A stretch of DNA of 64,000 bases from Mikania micrantha (GCA_009363875.1 CM018682.1:61588031-61652030); one strand, 5' to 3'; shown: positions 22,199 to 34,321, numbered from the stretch's first letter. Notes: generated from the letters alone by a model not told the origin. Numbers and translations: made by a program.

Positions 22199-22578
22199 TG
22201 TTAGCATATAAAGATAGTAAAAGATTTGGGTGATTAATTATTGTTACTTGAATTCAATAATTCAGAATACAACTCATATATTTGAGAAGGAGGAGAAACA
22301 ATTTCAGAGACTTGTAGTTCTTGATCTGGCCTAAGAAAGTTGCTGGAAGCTACGGTTTGTCTCAAACGAGCTGATCAGAGAATAATCCCCGAGCTGTTGT
22401 TAAGGGGGGGCCTGTTGGTTCACGGATTTATCAACAGCTTTCGATGATTACTGAAGACATTGTTTTTAGTTTAGATCATGTATTTGAGTTGTATTTTCCT
22501 TGAATTTCTAGTATTGGTCAAGTATTGATTGTCGATGCTAATTGTATCGATATGAGTTCCATCGATACTAGTAGTATC
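22199..22578 (+). repeat. TRG LTR, left part, interrupted by A1 solo LTR
   Basis: It starts TGTTAGCATATAAAG. The LTR resumes after the A1 insertion at 24902-25255, with GTATC duplicated on both sides. Confidence 0.9.
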
Positions 22579-24901
22579 TGTGACAATTGCGCTCGAAGAA
22601 CTACGTCATCAACGAAATGAGCACATTTGGTCTTGTTTGAAATCCACATTTATTATTACGTATGTGTCAGAAGGACCATATCATAGCATATCAGTTCATG
22701 ACCTGTAGTTACTCAGAAATCTGGTGCTAGTAGATCTCAAAGAAACATTCATCACATGATGTCTATTCAAATAGATGACTAACCGATTTCATGTCTACAA
22801 TCATAACTCGGAAATGAAGAAAATGAGTGAAAGCGAAATCGCAAAACGAGGCTCCGATTTCAAGATACACTGAATCGAATATAACGATAAATAAGAGGTC
22901 AAATATTTTGAACTCTTTAGGTCTTGAAGTTATAACCATTGGAAAGAGCTCGAAAAATCGTGAACGTAGGCGAAAACCGCGCGCAAAACGAAGTTCGTAT
23001 GCTCCCGGAATCGCGAAACGAAGTTTAAAACCAAAATGGTGACGGATGATGACGTGGGGCGGTACGCCCCACCCCAAACCTCCAGTTGGGGCGGTACGCC
23101 CCAGGTACTATGTCGGCAAAGATTTTGTTTAAGCGATCAGATCGCATCGGAAGGCTCAAAAACTCTTCATTTCGACCTCAAACACCTCCAGACGAAAAAA
23201 TATTAAGTTCTTATCATCCTAACTCCATATTAAAGCCATTTGAAGCCATAAATCGCACCACGGATCGTGTTTTCAAGTTCTGATCGTCGTTCTAACCACA
23301 GGAATTCGTCAGAACAGGTAACGGTTCGTTTTAACCTTCTAGTTTGATTTTGATTTATTAGATCTTGATTTTGAACGTAATGAGATAGTTAGGATTGTTG
23401 ATTATTGCCTATATGATGGCTAGGATTGATTATAAACGAAGAACACGAAGTTCTAACGGTTAAATCCTTGTTTTGATCCGTTGTAATGCCCGATTTTCAT
23501 GAAATCATACCCATGATTATAATGGTTTAAACCATTTGATTATGACAATGTAGGTGATTAGTTTGATTAATCTTTGAAATGCAAAGGTTAAATCCAAGTG
23601 TTTCAAACTAATCACAATCATTAACATACTCATTGGAATGATTATCTGATGTTTGTGATAACAGTCAGATTAGTATGTTAAATCTGGTTATTTCACCTAT
23701 TCTGATGCTACATTGTGATATTTCATGATATTTGGGTAATCAATAATAAGGATTAATCACTCCTAAGCCATTAAATCATCTAGAAACTGTTTTAGCATTA
23801 TAATCAACAACATTAACTATCTGATTAATCAGAGATTATTCTGATTAATCTAGAGTGTCATCAACTTTGTGTTAGGAATCTAATGCAATGTAGGTTCCTA
23901 CATTATCATACATTGTATGATATGACATTAAATTAATTAATTATATAATTAATATCGAGTTGATGATTTACTAAGCAATGTCTTTGACATTGAACGTTCA
24001 GAAGGATCTAATCAGTAAACTAGAACATAAATAACTTATTAAAAATAACTAAATGCATAATCATCTCTATACTATCAGTTTGGTGATACTCTGCTACCTA
24101 TTATCATCAGGTGAGTTTCGTACAACCCCTTTTATTTTTAATCTTTTATAAACATCGGGGAAACTCTGCAAACTGTTGTCTGAACATATGATATGCATCA
24201 ATGATATCTGTGTGATTTCATGTGATTTTGTGGGATTTCATGGGATTTTGCCTGTAGACAGAACTCTATCATGGAACTGAAAGTCCTCATTTTTGAACTG
24301 TATCTAGTGAACCCATGTGTGGCCGAACAGAAAACATTGATAGTACTATTGGTTGACACCCCATTCGCTGGGAGGATTGCATCTCCCCTTGTGTGAATGT
24401 TTGTTATCTGTTTCCTGAACTTCTTAATGGTATGATAGACATTAAGATAATGAGGCATTAAGATATGTACCGACGGGTAATATCTTGAGACAGACTAGAC
24501 GTCCGAAAGGAACTAGATACAGGTCCCATGGTTATCCAGAACTGAACTTTTGAGAACGTGCTTATCATATCATATTGTTTTAAATTGAACTGTCGAACTC
24601 ACCAGCTTTGTGCTGACGTTTCAAACTCAAAACTTTTTGCAGGTAAACAGTAATAGCCGGTGAGGATGCACTTTTGGGATATTTGCACTTGTATAATTAA
24701 TATTGTAATTAAATAAATATAGCTGTAATGTAATTGTGATTGCGACATCCTTGTAATGAGTTTACTTTAAGTTAATCTGTGTGCTTATGATATCGGTTCA
24801 AGTAAGTCACCCCTCACCTCGGAGACATCACCACTATGCTTCCGCAAACGGTTCACTGACGTCAGGCTAGACACGAGGTGACGAGGGGTGGGGGTGTGAC
24901 A
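22579..24901 (+). repeat. A1 gypsy solo LTR (2,323 bp) with target duplication
   Basis: It runs from TGTGACAATTG to GGGGGTGTGACA and is flanked by GTATC at 22574-22578 and 24902-24906. There is no internal region, so this is a solo LTR formed by LTR-LTR recombination. CpG palindromes GGGGCGGTACGCCCC lie at 23056-23070 and 23088-23102. The insertion landed inside the TRG U3 palindrome. Its left 1,748 bp are repeated at 4027-5774. Confidence 0.92.
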
Positions 24902-25255
24902 GTATCGACACGTATATTGTCGATACTAGTAGTATCGGTATGTTAGTTGTCGATATTAATAGTATCGATGCTGCCGATACTAGTTGCCTATATATAGGGA
25001 TGTGTTTGATTTTGTATGTAGTGCTTCATTCTCAATATTAATATTTTCTTTGAATCAAGAGAGAGAAACATTTTAGAGAGACTTTGCATTTCCTTCTTAT
25101 TATTAATAGTCTTGTAATCTGATCTTCATTCAATGAGAATTCAAATCATATACATTATCTTCTTCATACTCTCACACACACATCGACACGTTTATGGATT
25201 CCGCTCGTTTTTGAGTCGAGTAATCTCAGTTTTATCCAATGCAAACGGACTTTCA
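24902..25255 (+). repeat. TRG LTR, right part, after A1 solo LTR
   Basis: It resumes with GTATCGACACG and contains the TATA palindrome CCTATATATAGG. It ends CTTTCA before TGGTATGAGAG. Confidence 0.9.
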
Positions 25256-25563
25256 AGTGGTATGAGAGACTTAGTGCTCGGTTCTGAGATCACATTGCGT
25301 GTTTTGAATAGATTTGGATTGTTGAAGATTTAAAATTTGAAAGTTTGTTGAAGATGAAAATTTGCAACCACGTTTTTAGACAAATTGATGATTTTCAGAT
25401 GTGATTTTGATCAAATTGACGGGCTAGTGTTGTGTATTTTTGAGTTACGAAGAGATTGATATAAAATTCGACTTTTAGCTCTCAAAAATGAAGATTTTAG
25501 AAGGATTCTTCTGATTTTTCGAGCTGTTCGGACTTAACAGATTTTCTCGCCAATTTCTTGCAT

Positions 25564-25760
25564 CGATACTATTAGTATCGACGGAATCTTCATCGATACT
25601 ATTAGTATCGGTGGAATCTTGGGTGATACTATTAGTATCGACGGAATCTTTATTGATACTATTAGTATCGGTGGAATCTTCATCGATACTATTAGTATAG
25701 GTGGAATCTTTGTAGATACTATTAGTATCGGTAGAATCTTTGTATATACTATTAGTATGA
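25564..25760. repeat. 30-bp palindromic minisatellite, unit C1
   Basis: Seven 30 bp units are present, with GATACTATTAGTATC centres starting at 25565 and every 30 bases after. Confidence 0.9.
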
Positions 25761-25880
25761 GCATTGACTTTTTCAGATTATTAGTATCAGCGTTGACTTT
25801 TGTAGCTACTGTCAGTATCTACAAAAACAAGACTTAGAAAATTTTTCGAAGTGTTGAAAATTTCTCCTTGGGAATTCAAA

Positions 25881-26878
25881 ATGGAAAATTATTCAAGATT
25901 ATCTACTTTGTTTTGTAAAACGGAGAATGAAAATATGTCAAAGCTTCCGGTTCTTTTCTCGCTTAGCAATTTTTCATCTTGGTGTACACAATTTGAAGCA
26001 TTTCTCGTGCTTGTTGACCCGAATCTCAAAATTCATATATTTTTGATTGATATTTTCAACCTAAGCTCAATGGAGTTTATAAAAATTCATTAAGATTAAA
26101 TAAAGAAGAGAAGGAATTCTATGATCGTCAGAAGAATGTTTTTACCTTGCTTTCTATGGCAATCTCCAAATATATTTTTCAGACTTTCAAGCAGATGAAG
26201 AATTCTAATGATCTTTGGATTGGTATAGCCAACTTGTGTGATGATTCTAAATTTAAGAATGGTACTCATGATTTAAAAGATCAGATTGATGAACTGAAAG
26301 CTGAAGTTATGAGATTAAATAAAATATGTGATAAATTTAAATTGTTTAAACAAGAAAATACAAGATTAAAGAAAGAAATTGAAGATTTGAAGATTAAATC
26401 TGAACTCCAGGAAAAGCGGATGGATGAAGATCATGTTGATATTTCTAAGGAAATATTCAAGTTAATATCCAAACCTGTTGAGTGCCAGAAACAAAAGAGG
26501 AAAAGCAAAACAAGGAGGAGGTCAAGAAAGTCAAGTTACAACAAGAAAAAGACAAAGAATGTCAACTTAATTGACTTATTGACTAAAGCTTTCAATGTTT
26601 ATTTTCAAATAAAAAATATGAAGACAAAACATGTTTATAAACCACATCCATATAATTCAAGATATTATGTTCCAATTGTGAAACAGAATAGTTTCAAAAT
26701 TTATGGTGGTAATAAACACAAAGAAATACAATATGTTTTCAATCGTATACTCAGTCTTTTCAGCAAACTTGGAATACATAGAGATCTGGTTCCAGTATGT
26801 ATTGAAAAAGAAGGTATCACATTAATCATGAGATTCACAAAGAAGCTGAATGCCAGTTTCATGAAAATGAAACAATAA
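25881..26878 (+). pseudogene. TRG gag-like gene, unit C1 (most complete copy)
   Basis: ATG (MENYSRLSTLF) opens a copia-like Gag N-terminus with KLPVLFSLS and SSWCTQFEAF. The frame ends at IKIH-TAA, and the -1 frame carries on as NSLRLNKEEKE...NVFTLLSMAISK with no stop to 26878. The second part has a W-containing helical Gag segment (NDLWIGIANLCDD) and a coiled coil (DQIDELKAEVMRLNK ... EKRMDEDH). A strongly basic RRRSRKSSYNKKK tract follows, then a C-terminal segment through GIHRDLVPVCIEKEGI. Other units lose this last segment by a small deletion near the GGNKHKEIQ site. No zinc knuckle is seen. It would encode a capsid-like RNA-binding protein if the frameshift were bypassed. Confidence 0.65.
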
Positions 26879-26951
26879 TATTGAAACCCAAACCAAAGAG
26901 GGTTTGGAAGGTTGATAATTCTCATACCCAGGCTATTACTAAGGGGGAGAA

Positions 26952-27152
26952 TGTTAACACATAAAGATAGTAAAAGCTTTGGGTGATTAATTATTGTTAC
27001 TTGAATTCAATAATTCAGAATACAACTCATATATTTGAGAAGGAGGAGAAACAATTTCAGAGACTTGTAGATCTTGATCTGGCCTAAGAAAGTTGCTAGA
27101 AGCTACTGTTTGTCTCAAACGCGCTGATAAGAGAGTAATCCCCGAGCTGTTG
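26952..27152 (+). repeat. TRG LTR, left part, interrupted by element 2
   Basis: The LTR starts TGTTAACACATAAAG and breaks after CGAGCTGTTG. It continues at 48446-48973. TGTTG is duplicated at 27148-27152 and 48441-48445. Confidence 0.92.
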
Positions 27153-29375
27153 TGTAAGCCCCAAAACTCCCACACGTATGACACGTGTTTTAAAACGACA
27201 TCAAAGTTTAGGTCCCAGATTTTTCAAACCGACAATTGTAATTAACACCATAACATCCCATTTACATATGAATTTACAAAATAATTGATGTTAATTAAAC
27301 ATTCAATAACAAAAACTACATTAGAGTTATTCACAAAAATCTTTGTTTTAAACCAACAAAGAAAAACCACAAAAGATGTTTGATCCGAATCCTTGCGAGA
27401 CAATCTGATCACGACCGCTGTTAACCCTTCCGATCACCTGAAAACATGTTAATTAAGTCACCATTAGTTCATTAGAACTAAGTAAGATCACCATGCCCAC
27501 CCCCATGAGCTTACATGACCCAAAAAGTCAATTTTGGTCAAATTCTACACTGGGCGTATGGATTGGGCGTATCTGGGGCGTATCACAGACAACATGTGAA
27601 ACTGGAGCTGAAGGAGGCGTATCATACGCCCCCCCCCCAGGCGTATGATACGCCGGGCACCACCTGCACGGCTATTTTTTTGCTGTTTTAAGCCATCTTG
27701 ACCCTTTTCGCTCAAATACGACCATTCCAATACCCCCATAAACATTATATAACACCATATAATCATATTAAACACCTTAATTCACCAAATTATAACCATC
27801 ATAGTCATAATATCAAACGATTTACTAACGGGTCGTTTGCACCCAAAAACTCCATTGAAATCTTATTCCACAAGATTTCTCAAGTTAAGTAAAACACACC
27901 ACTTGTGTTTTACTAACTTGATTACACCCAACAAAGGACATTCACACACCATGTGAATAATCCAATGTCATGATCACACCACATGTGATTCAAAACACCA
28001 ACTTGAGTTGATTTCAATTACAATTCACACACCTTGTGAACTAATTCAAATCATTCAATCACATATACAATCAAACACCAAATCAATCATGAACTAGTAT
28101 TGAAACACCATGTTTACAATAATCAAGCAACATATATCACCTATTGCTTATCATTGACTAACAACAAGTACTAGTTCACCTATCCATCATAAAGTCAAAT
28201 CTTCAACAACATTCATACTTGTACACACCTTTACACATAATAAATAGAAGATTTAGGTGACTTACCTTATTCCAATGAGCTATCCTCTATCACATTTTCT
28301 TTTCCAGGTCGTTTGGTTTCACTCCCACCTTCACTAACAATTCCTATTATCACAACTAATAGGTTTAATATAAAGTTTGACTACAACTAGTCAAAATACA
28401 CCCATTCACCCCAATGTCACCATTTTCAATCTAATTTGCTTCCAAATGACCCTTAACCATAACACTTCACCTTTGTTGAGTTTGTACACCCACATACATC
28501 ATATCCCCATTAATTTTAAATTAATTTTAAGACAAATGCCTTACTTGGCATTTCATCAAACACCCTTTGTGCAGTAAATTTTATGCACATATGTATAACC
28601 TCTATATAACCCCATAAAACTCCCTTTCTTGATTCAAGATCATATAGATTCAACACTATCACCTATTTATCAATCAAAATTTCATTTTAACATCTATTTC
28701 ATGTTTACACATTAAGTTTCATCCCCAAGTTCTTATCCCCCTAAGAACCTTGCAAAACCCCATCAAAACCATGATATCAAAAATCATGAAATCATCAAAA
28801 ATGTGTTCTTAGATGTTATGAATATGAAAACCATTAACAACTAGCACCATATAAACTCCAAATTTCGGATTTTAACCATCCTACTCACACCCCCAATGGA
28901 GACCCACGAAAATCCCATCAAGAACACCCAAAATCATACCTATTTGTAGTATGGAACAAGGAGAATTCAAAATCCTAGTTGCATTAAAGATCCTTGCAGA
29001 TTTGAAGCCCCAATTTTGAAGATTGCAGCCCTCCTTGTTCTCTTCTTCTTGTCTGGGTCGTTTTCCAGCACACACATACACACATGAAGTGTGTGTATGT
29101 TGACCAAAGTCAATATTAACCCCCTTGTTAATTAACTTTCAGCCATTGACAGTTTTGGTCCCTCTATTACTAGTTAAAACTAACTAGTTATGACTAACTT
29201 GGGTAAGTTAGTTAACACCTCCATATGTTTATAGTTTTAATCAAATATTTATTAAAAGCACCCACCAATAATATTTAGATAATTAAATCATACAAAACAT
29301 CTTTTAATTAAAATAAACACAATCATACACCAATTATGTTTAATTTATAATGTTTCCCCAAAATGGGTTGTTACA
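27153..29375 (-). repeat. 3' LTR of element 2 (2,223 bp)
   Basis: On the minus strand it runs from TGTAACAACCC to GGGGCTTACA. Two CpG palindromes, GGCGTATCATACGCC (27616-27630) and GGCGTATGATACGCC (27640-27654), are separated by a C-run. No coding region of weight is present. Confidence 0.93.
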
Positions 29376-29390
29376 AATTCTCCCCTCCTT
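29376..29390 (-). other. Polypurine tract of element 2
   Basis: On the minus strand, AAGGAGGGGAGAATT sits directly before the LTR start TGTAACAACC, as expected for the plus-strand DNA primer. Confidence 0.85.
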
Positions 29391-29416
29391 ATAAAGGTTT
29401 CGTCCCCGAAACCTCG

Positions 29417-32400
29417 TTACACCTCAAAAAGAAAAGGATAAAATTTCCGCATGTCATCCTCGGACTCCCACGTAGCATCCGAACCCCGCCTGTTCTTCCA
29501 TTGCACCATTGCTTGGTAAATCGTCTTATTACGAAGTTGCTTGACTTTTCTATCTAAGATAGCCACCGGTTTCTCAATATAATTGAGTTTATCATCAATC
29601 ACCAAATCCTCCAATGGCACATAAGCCGATTCATCTGCCAAGCACTTTCGCAAATAAGATACGTGGAATGTATTGTGAATCCCACTCAACTCCTCCGGTA
29701 GCTCTAAGCGATAGGCAACCTCGCCAATCCGAGTTATAATCTTGAATGGTCCAATAAACCGTGGACTAAGTTTCCCCCGCTTTCGAAAACGAATCACACC
29801 CTTCCAAGGAGAAACCTTTAACAACACAAAGTCTCCCACTTGGAATTCGATCGGCCTCCTTCGTTTATCCGCATACGATTTCTGACGGTCTTGTGCCGCC
29901 TTTAAATGAGCTCGTATCTGATCGATCCGTTCGTTTGTCACCTTTACTACCTTTTTGCTAGCGAGTTCCCTTGGCCCCACTTCTCCCCAACACACAGGAG
30001 TTCTACATTTTCTCCCATACAAAACCTCAAAAGGAGGCATTCCAAGACTGGAATGATAACTGTTATTGTAAGAAAACTCCGCCAAAGGTAAATAATCATC
30101 CCAACTTCCCCCGAAGTCAATGATACACGCACGTAACATGTCCTCAAGTGTCTGAATGGTTCTTTCGCTTTGACCATCCGTTTGAGGATGATACGCCGTG
30201 CTCAATAATAACTTTGTACCCAACTCCTCCTGAAAATTCTTCCAAAAATGAGATGTGAACCGAGTGTCACGATCAGACACAATAGTAACCGGTACTCCAT
30301 GTCGAGACACCACCTCCTTAACATAAATTTCAGCCATTTTCTTGGAAGAATACGTCTCCTTAATCGGTATAAAGTGAGCACTCTTTGATAGCCGATCCAC
30401 GATGACCCATATAGTATCATAACCGTTCCTAGTATTAGGAAGCTTTGTGATTAGGTCCATCGTAATATGCTCCCACTTCCACATCGGAATCTCCAAAGGT
30501 TGCAATTTGCCATACGGCTTTTGATGCTCCGCCTTGACTTGAGCACAAGTCAAGCATTTTTCAACATACTTAACAATATCTCGTTTCATCCCCGGCCACC
30601 AATAGTTAACCCGCAAGTCACGATACATCTTCGTGCCTCCCGGGTGAATCGAATATCTCGATCTATGGGACTCCTCCAATAAAGCCGTCTTTAAAGGACA
30701 AGTGGGTGGTATCCACACTCGACCCCACCTTGTCTTTAAACCCCGACTATACTCACCCAATTGATGAGCTAACCCCTTGATTCTATCATGTTTCCAATTC
30801 TCCTCCTTTAAAGCTTCCGTTTGAGCAGCTTTAATTTGATTCACCAGATCCGAAGTTACCACAATTTTCATTGCCTTTACTCGAATGGGTAAAGGTTCTT
30901 CCTTTCTACTCAAAGCGTCTGCCACTACATTTGCTTTCCCTGGATGATAGAGAATTTCGCAGTCGTAGTCTTTGAGTAACTCCATCCAACGTCTCTGCCT
31001 CATATTCAATTCCTTCTGTGTGAAGAAATACTTCAAGCTCTTGTGGTCGGTATAAATAGTACATTTCACCCCATAAAGATAATGACGCCATATCTTTAAT
31101 GCAAAAACAACCGCCGCAAGCTCCAAGTCATGAACATGATAGTTAACCTCATGAACCTTCAACTGACGTGAAGCATAAGCAATAACTTTCCCTCTTTGCA
31201 TGAGAACACACCCAAGACCAACATATGAAGCATCGGAATAGACCACAAGATCATCGGGTCCATCCGGTAAAGTTAACACCGGAGCTTGTGTTAGTCTTGC
31301 CTTTAACTCTTGAAACGCCTTTTCTTGTTCATCACCCCACACAAACTTAGTATCCTTCTTTGTAAGCTTTGTCAAAGATGAAGCAATCTTGGCAAAGTCT
31401 TGAATAAACCTCCTGTAATAACCGGCTAAACCAAGAAAACTTCTAACCACGGTTGGAGTCTTGGGTGGACTCCATTTCATAACCGTCTGTATTTTAGAAG
31501 GATCAACTTGTATACCATTAGCATTCACAACATGCCCCAAGAATTGGACTTCATGTAACCAAAAGTCACATTTTGAAAATTTGGCATACAATTTCTCCTT
31601 ACGCAGTGTTTCAAGAACTTCACGCAAATGGCATGCGTGATCAGCTTCATTCTTGGAATAGATAAGTATGTCATCGATAAACACAATGACTGACCTATCT
31701 AACATTGGACGACACACCCGATTCATCAAGTCCATGAACGCCGCCGGTGCGTTAGTTAACCCAAAGGACATCACAAGAAACTCGTAATGCCCGTACCTCG
31801 TACGAAAAGCCGTCTTTGGAATGTCTTCCTCTCTAACCTTCAACTGATGGTATCCCGATCGAAGGTCGATCTTAGAAAACCATGAAGCACCTTGTAATTG
31901 GTCAAAGAGGTCGTCAATCCTAGGTAATGGATACCTATTCTTCACCGTGACCTTGTTCAACTCCCGATAATCTATACACATTCTGAAGCTCCCATCTTTC
32001 TTCTTGACAAATAACACCGGTGCACCCCAAGGTGAGATGCTCGGACGAATAAAACCCATGTCAAGAAGTTCTTGCAATTGATTCATCATCTCTTGCAATT
32101 CAGATGGCGCCAACCGGTATGGAGCTTTAGCAATGGGTTTAGCCCCGGGCACCAAGTCAATTCGGAACTCCACATCCCTTTCGGGAGGTAATCCCGGTAG
32201 TTCATCCGGAAATACATCAGTAAAATCACGCACAATAGGAATGTCTTCAATCATCTTCACTCCTTTCTCCGAATCCACCACGTAAGCAAGAAATGATCGT
32301 CCCCCATTGTTCAAATACTTCATAGCTTCGATTAAAGAACATAAGATCATACCACCACGTTTCTCCCCACGAATACACACCTCATGTCCACTAGGAGACA

Positions 32401-33856
32401 TCAATTGAATAATCTTATGTTTGCATACAATGTTGGCCCCGTGAGCCGAAAGCCAATCCATCCCAACCACCGCATCGAACTCCCCCAATACCATAGGTAT
32501 CAAATCAATATCGAAATCCTCCCCATCGATGGTTAATTTACATTTTCGATAGACATCACATACTAGAAAGCATTTAGAATCCGCTATTTCTATTTCTAAA
32601 GGCATCGACAATTTCTCAACGACAAAAGAAGGATGGTGTATAAAATTTGTAGACACAAATGATCTACTAGCCCACGAATCAAATAAAATGTAAGCAGGCA
32701 AGGTATTGCTGAAGAAAGTACCTGTCACCACATCAGGTGTGACTTTGGCTTCCTCCGCAGTGATTTGAAAAGCCCTACCCTTGGGTTTGGGTACCTCCAC
32801 CTTCTTCCCACTTCCTTGCCCCTTAAAAGATCGATTTTCCCCTCCACCAACTCCAGCCCCTTTAAGTTCCGGACACTCGCTCCGAACATGCCCCGGTTTG
32901 TAGCAATTATAACATAAATTCAATGGGCTCGAGCATTGATTTGCAAGATGACCTTGCTTCCCACACTTGTAGCAAGATAAGGGTCGTGTTGAACAATCAC
33001 CCATGTGGTCTTTCCCACATTTTGTACAATGCTTAACTCCCCTACTTGAGTGGAACTTTGTAGGCGAGTTAGAAAACTTCCCCTTTTTAGACGACCCCGT
33101 CTCCTTCTCTACCTTCCGCTTTTCACCGCGGTCCTCCTGTCGCTTTAACTCCAACTCGCGCTCCCGAGCACAATCAATAAGTTCCGCCAATGTCTCACAC
33201 TTAGATGGTGTAAGAAATTCGCGGTACTTGGCATTCAACATACTGTGGTATCGATTGATCCACATCCGCTCCGTTTGTAGCAAATCAGGACAAAATCTAG
33301 CTTTGTCATAGAAGATGGCGGTAATCGTGTCAATACTTTCCTCCTTGTGTCTCATATGAAGAAATTCTTCAGTGATTCTGTCAATTGCCGCCTGCGGACA
33401 AAACCGTTTAAGGAATAACTCCTTAAATTCCGCCCAAGTTAAATTTCTCACGCCATCCCTACCCCTTTCCTTCCGTAGAAGCTCCCACCAATCCTTTGCT
33501 CTTTCACGCAATTGATTCCCAGCAAAGATCACCTCATCTTCCGGATCACAATGGCTCGTCTCAAACGTGCCCTCCATATCGGTTATCCATCGTTGACTCA
33601 GTAATGGGTCAACTTCCCCTTTGAATTCGCTTGGCTTGCAAGCCACAAACTCCTTATAAGTCACTTTCTTTGGAGTTCTCTCCCCATCTCGCCCAATTAA
33701 AAGAGTTGTAAACTCTTGTCGAATGAATTCCCTAATGGAGGCTTGAAGACCCTCCATATGATGAGGAATAGAAGCTTCAAGCGCTCTTGCCACCTCTTCC
33801 CTCACCATAGTTTGCATTTCAGTGAGGTTAGTTTCATTACTTCCACCACCAGCCAT
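29417..33856 (-). CDS. gag-pol: Element 2 Gag-Pol polyprotein (1,479 aa)
   Basis: The frame is fully open. I chose MAGGGSNETNLTEM as the start rather than a Met 21 codons upstream, because it begins the conserved Gag region. Order: Gag domain (~70-240); knuckle-like CTKCGKDHMGDC (~275); two CCHC knuckles (~295 and ~314); protease (~392); RT (RMCIDYRELN ~623, intact SGYHQLKV, VFIDDILIYSK ~726); RNase H (YSDASYVGLG ~870); integrase HHCC (from HPGGTKMY ~1072) and DDE (SDRDTRF ~1195, SERTIQTLED ~1227); chromodomain-like end (MVQWKNRRGSDATWE). The protease active site reads FDSWAS instead of the family's DSG/DTG, so Gly is replaced by Trp (GGG to TGG). This would probably stop polyprotein processing although all else looks functional. 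Confidence 0.93.
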   Translation of the reverse strand: MAGGGSNETNLTEMQTMVREEVARALEASIPHHMEGLQASIREFIRQEFTTLLIGRDGERTPKKVTYKEFVACKPSEFKGEVDPLLSQRWITDMEGTFETSHCDPEDEVIFAGNQLRERAKDWWELLRKERGRDGVRNLTWAEFKELFLKRFCPQAAIDRITEEFLHMRHKEESIDTITAIFYDKARFCPDLLQTERMWINRYHSMLNAKYREFLTPSKCETLAELIDCARERELELKRQEDRGEKRKVEKETGSSKKGKFSNSPTKFHSSRGVKHCTKCGKDHMGDCSTRPLSCYKCGKQGHLANQCSSPLNLCYNCYKPGHVRSECPELKGAGVGGGENRSFKGQGSGKKVEVPKPKGRAFQITAEEAKVTPDVVTGTFFSNTLPAYILFDSWASRSFVSTNFIHHPSFVVEKLSMPLEIEIADSKCFLVCDVYRKCKLTIDGEDFDIDLIPMVLGEFDAVVGMDWLSAHGANIVCKHKIIQLMSPSGHEVCIRGEKRGGMILCSLIEAMKYLNNGGRSFLAYVVDSEKGVKMIEDIPIVRDFTDVFPDELPGLPPERDVEFRIDLVPGAKPIAKAPYRLAPSELQEMMNQLQELLDMGFIRPSISPWGAPVLFVKKKDGSFRMCIDYRELNKVTVKNRYPLPRIDDLFDQLQGASWFSKIDLRSGYHQLKVREEDIPKTAFRTRYGHYEFLVMSFGLTNAPAAFMDLMNRVCRPMLDRSVIVFIDDILIYSKNEADHACHLREVLETLRKEKLYAKFSKCDFWLHEVQFLGHVVNANGIQVDPSKIQTVMKWSPPKTPTVVRSFLGLAGYYRRFIQDFAKIASSLTKLTKKDTKFVWGDEQEKAFQELKARLTQAPVLTLPDGPDDLVVYSDASYVGLGCVLMQRGKVIAYASRQLKVHEVNYHVHDLELAAVVFALKIWRHYLYGVKCTIYTDHKSLKYFFTQKELNMRQRRWMELLKDYDCEILYHPGKANVVADALSRKEEPLPIRVKAMKIVVTSDLVNQIKAAQTEALKEENWKHDRIKGLAHQLGEYSRGLKTRWGRVWIPPTCPLKTALLEESHRSRYSIHPGGTKMYRDLRVNYWWPGMKRDIVKYVEKCLTCAQVKAEHQKPYGKLQPLEIPMWKWEHITMDLITKLPNTRNGYDTIWVIVDRLSKSAHFIPIKETYSSKKMAEIYVKEVVSRHGVPVTIVSDRDTRFTSHFWKNFQEELGTKLLLSTAYHPQTDGQSERTIQTLEDMLRACIIDFGGSWDDYLPLAEFSYNNSYHSSLGMPPFEVLYGRKCRTPVCWGEVGPRELASKKVVKVTNERIDQIRAHLKAAQDRQKSYADKRRRPIEFQVGDFVLLKVSPWKGVIRFRKRGKLSPRFIGPFKIITRIGEVAYRLELPEELSGIHNTFHVSYLRKCLADESAYVPLEDLVIDDKLNYIEKPVAILDRKVKQLRNKTIYQAMVQWKNRRGSDATWESEDDMRKFYPFLFEV

Positions 33857-34306
33857 TGTACGACTGAAACAAGTTATTTGATACATTAGTTTTGCTATAT
33901 AGTTCATACAACTAAGCACACCATGAAATATGAACTTAAAAGCATCACAACATCAACTCCTAACACCTTACCTACTGTTCATAACCAAATTATGAATTGG
34001 TTCCATTAAGGTCATATCCATGTCAAAAATATAATCTTATGTTGGCCAGACATAACATTATACACTTCACATATCCAATTCCTTAACTTCACCTCCCCAT
34101 AATATGACTTAGAATTTCGGTTCAACAAGCAAATTTCACACCAAACACCAATAAACATATATAACTAAGGTAAACAATACATAAACTTGTTACCTTAAAC
34201 CCCCGGCTTCGTGATCGGATCTCGGATCAAACAATACTCCCCCTATCAAAAGCACAACGATTTGAGTTCAAGTGTTCGCGACGCACTTGAATCCCTCAAA
34301 CCAATG
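33857..34306 (-). other. Leader of element 2 between PBS and gag
   Basis: This is about 450 bp of AT-rich sequence with no ORF comparable to the extra leader ORF of element 1. No repeats or structured motif were noticed. Confidence 0.6.
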
Positions 34307-34318
34307 GCTCTGATGCCA
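34307..34318 (-). other. Primer-binding site of element 2
   Basis: On the minus strand this is TGGCATCAGAGC, one mismatch from the initiator-Met tRNA complement TGGTATCAGAGC. It lies three bases inside the LTR end. Confidence 0.85.
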
Positions 34319-34321
34319 ACT

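Larger units (their letters stand above)
25256..26951 (+). mobile_element. TRG internal region, unit C1
   Basis: This 1,696 bp internal region carries the best-preserved gag-like frame in the window. It ends in AAGGGGGAGA before the next LTR. Confidence 0.8.
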
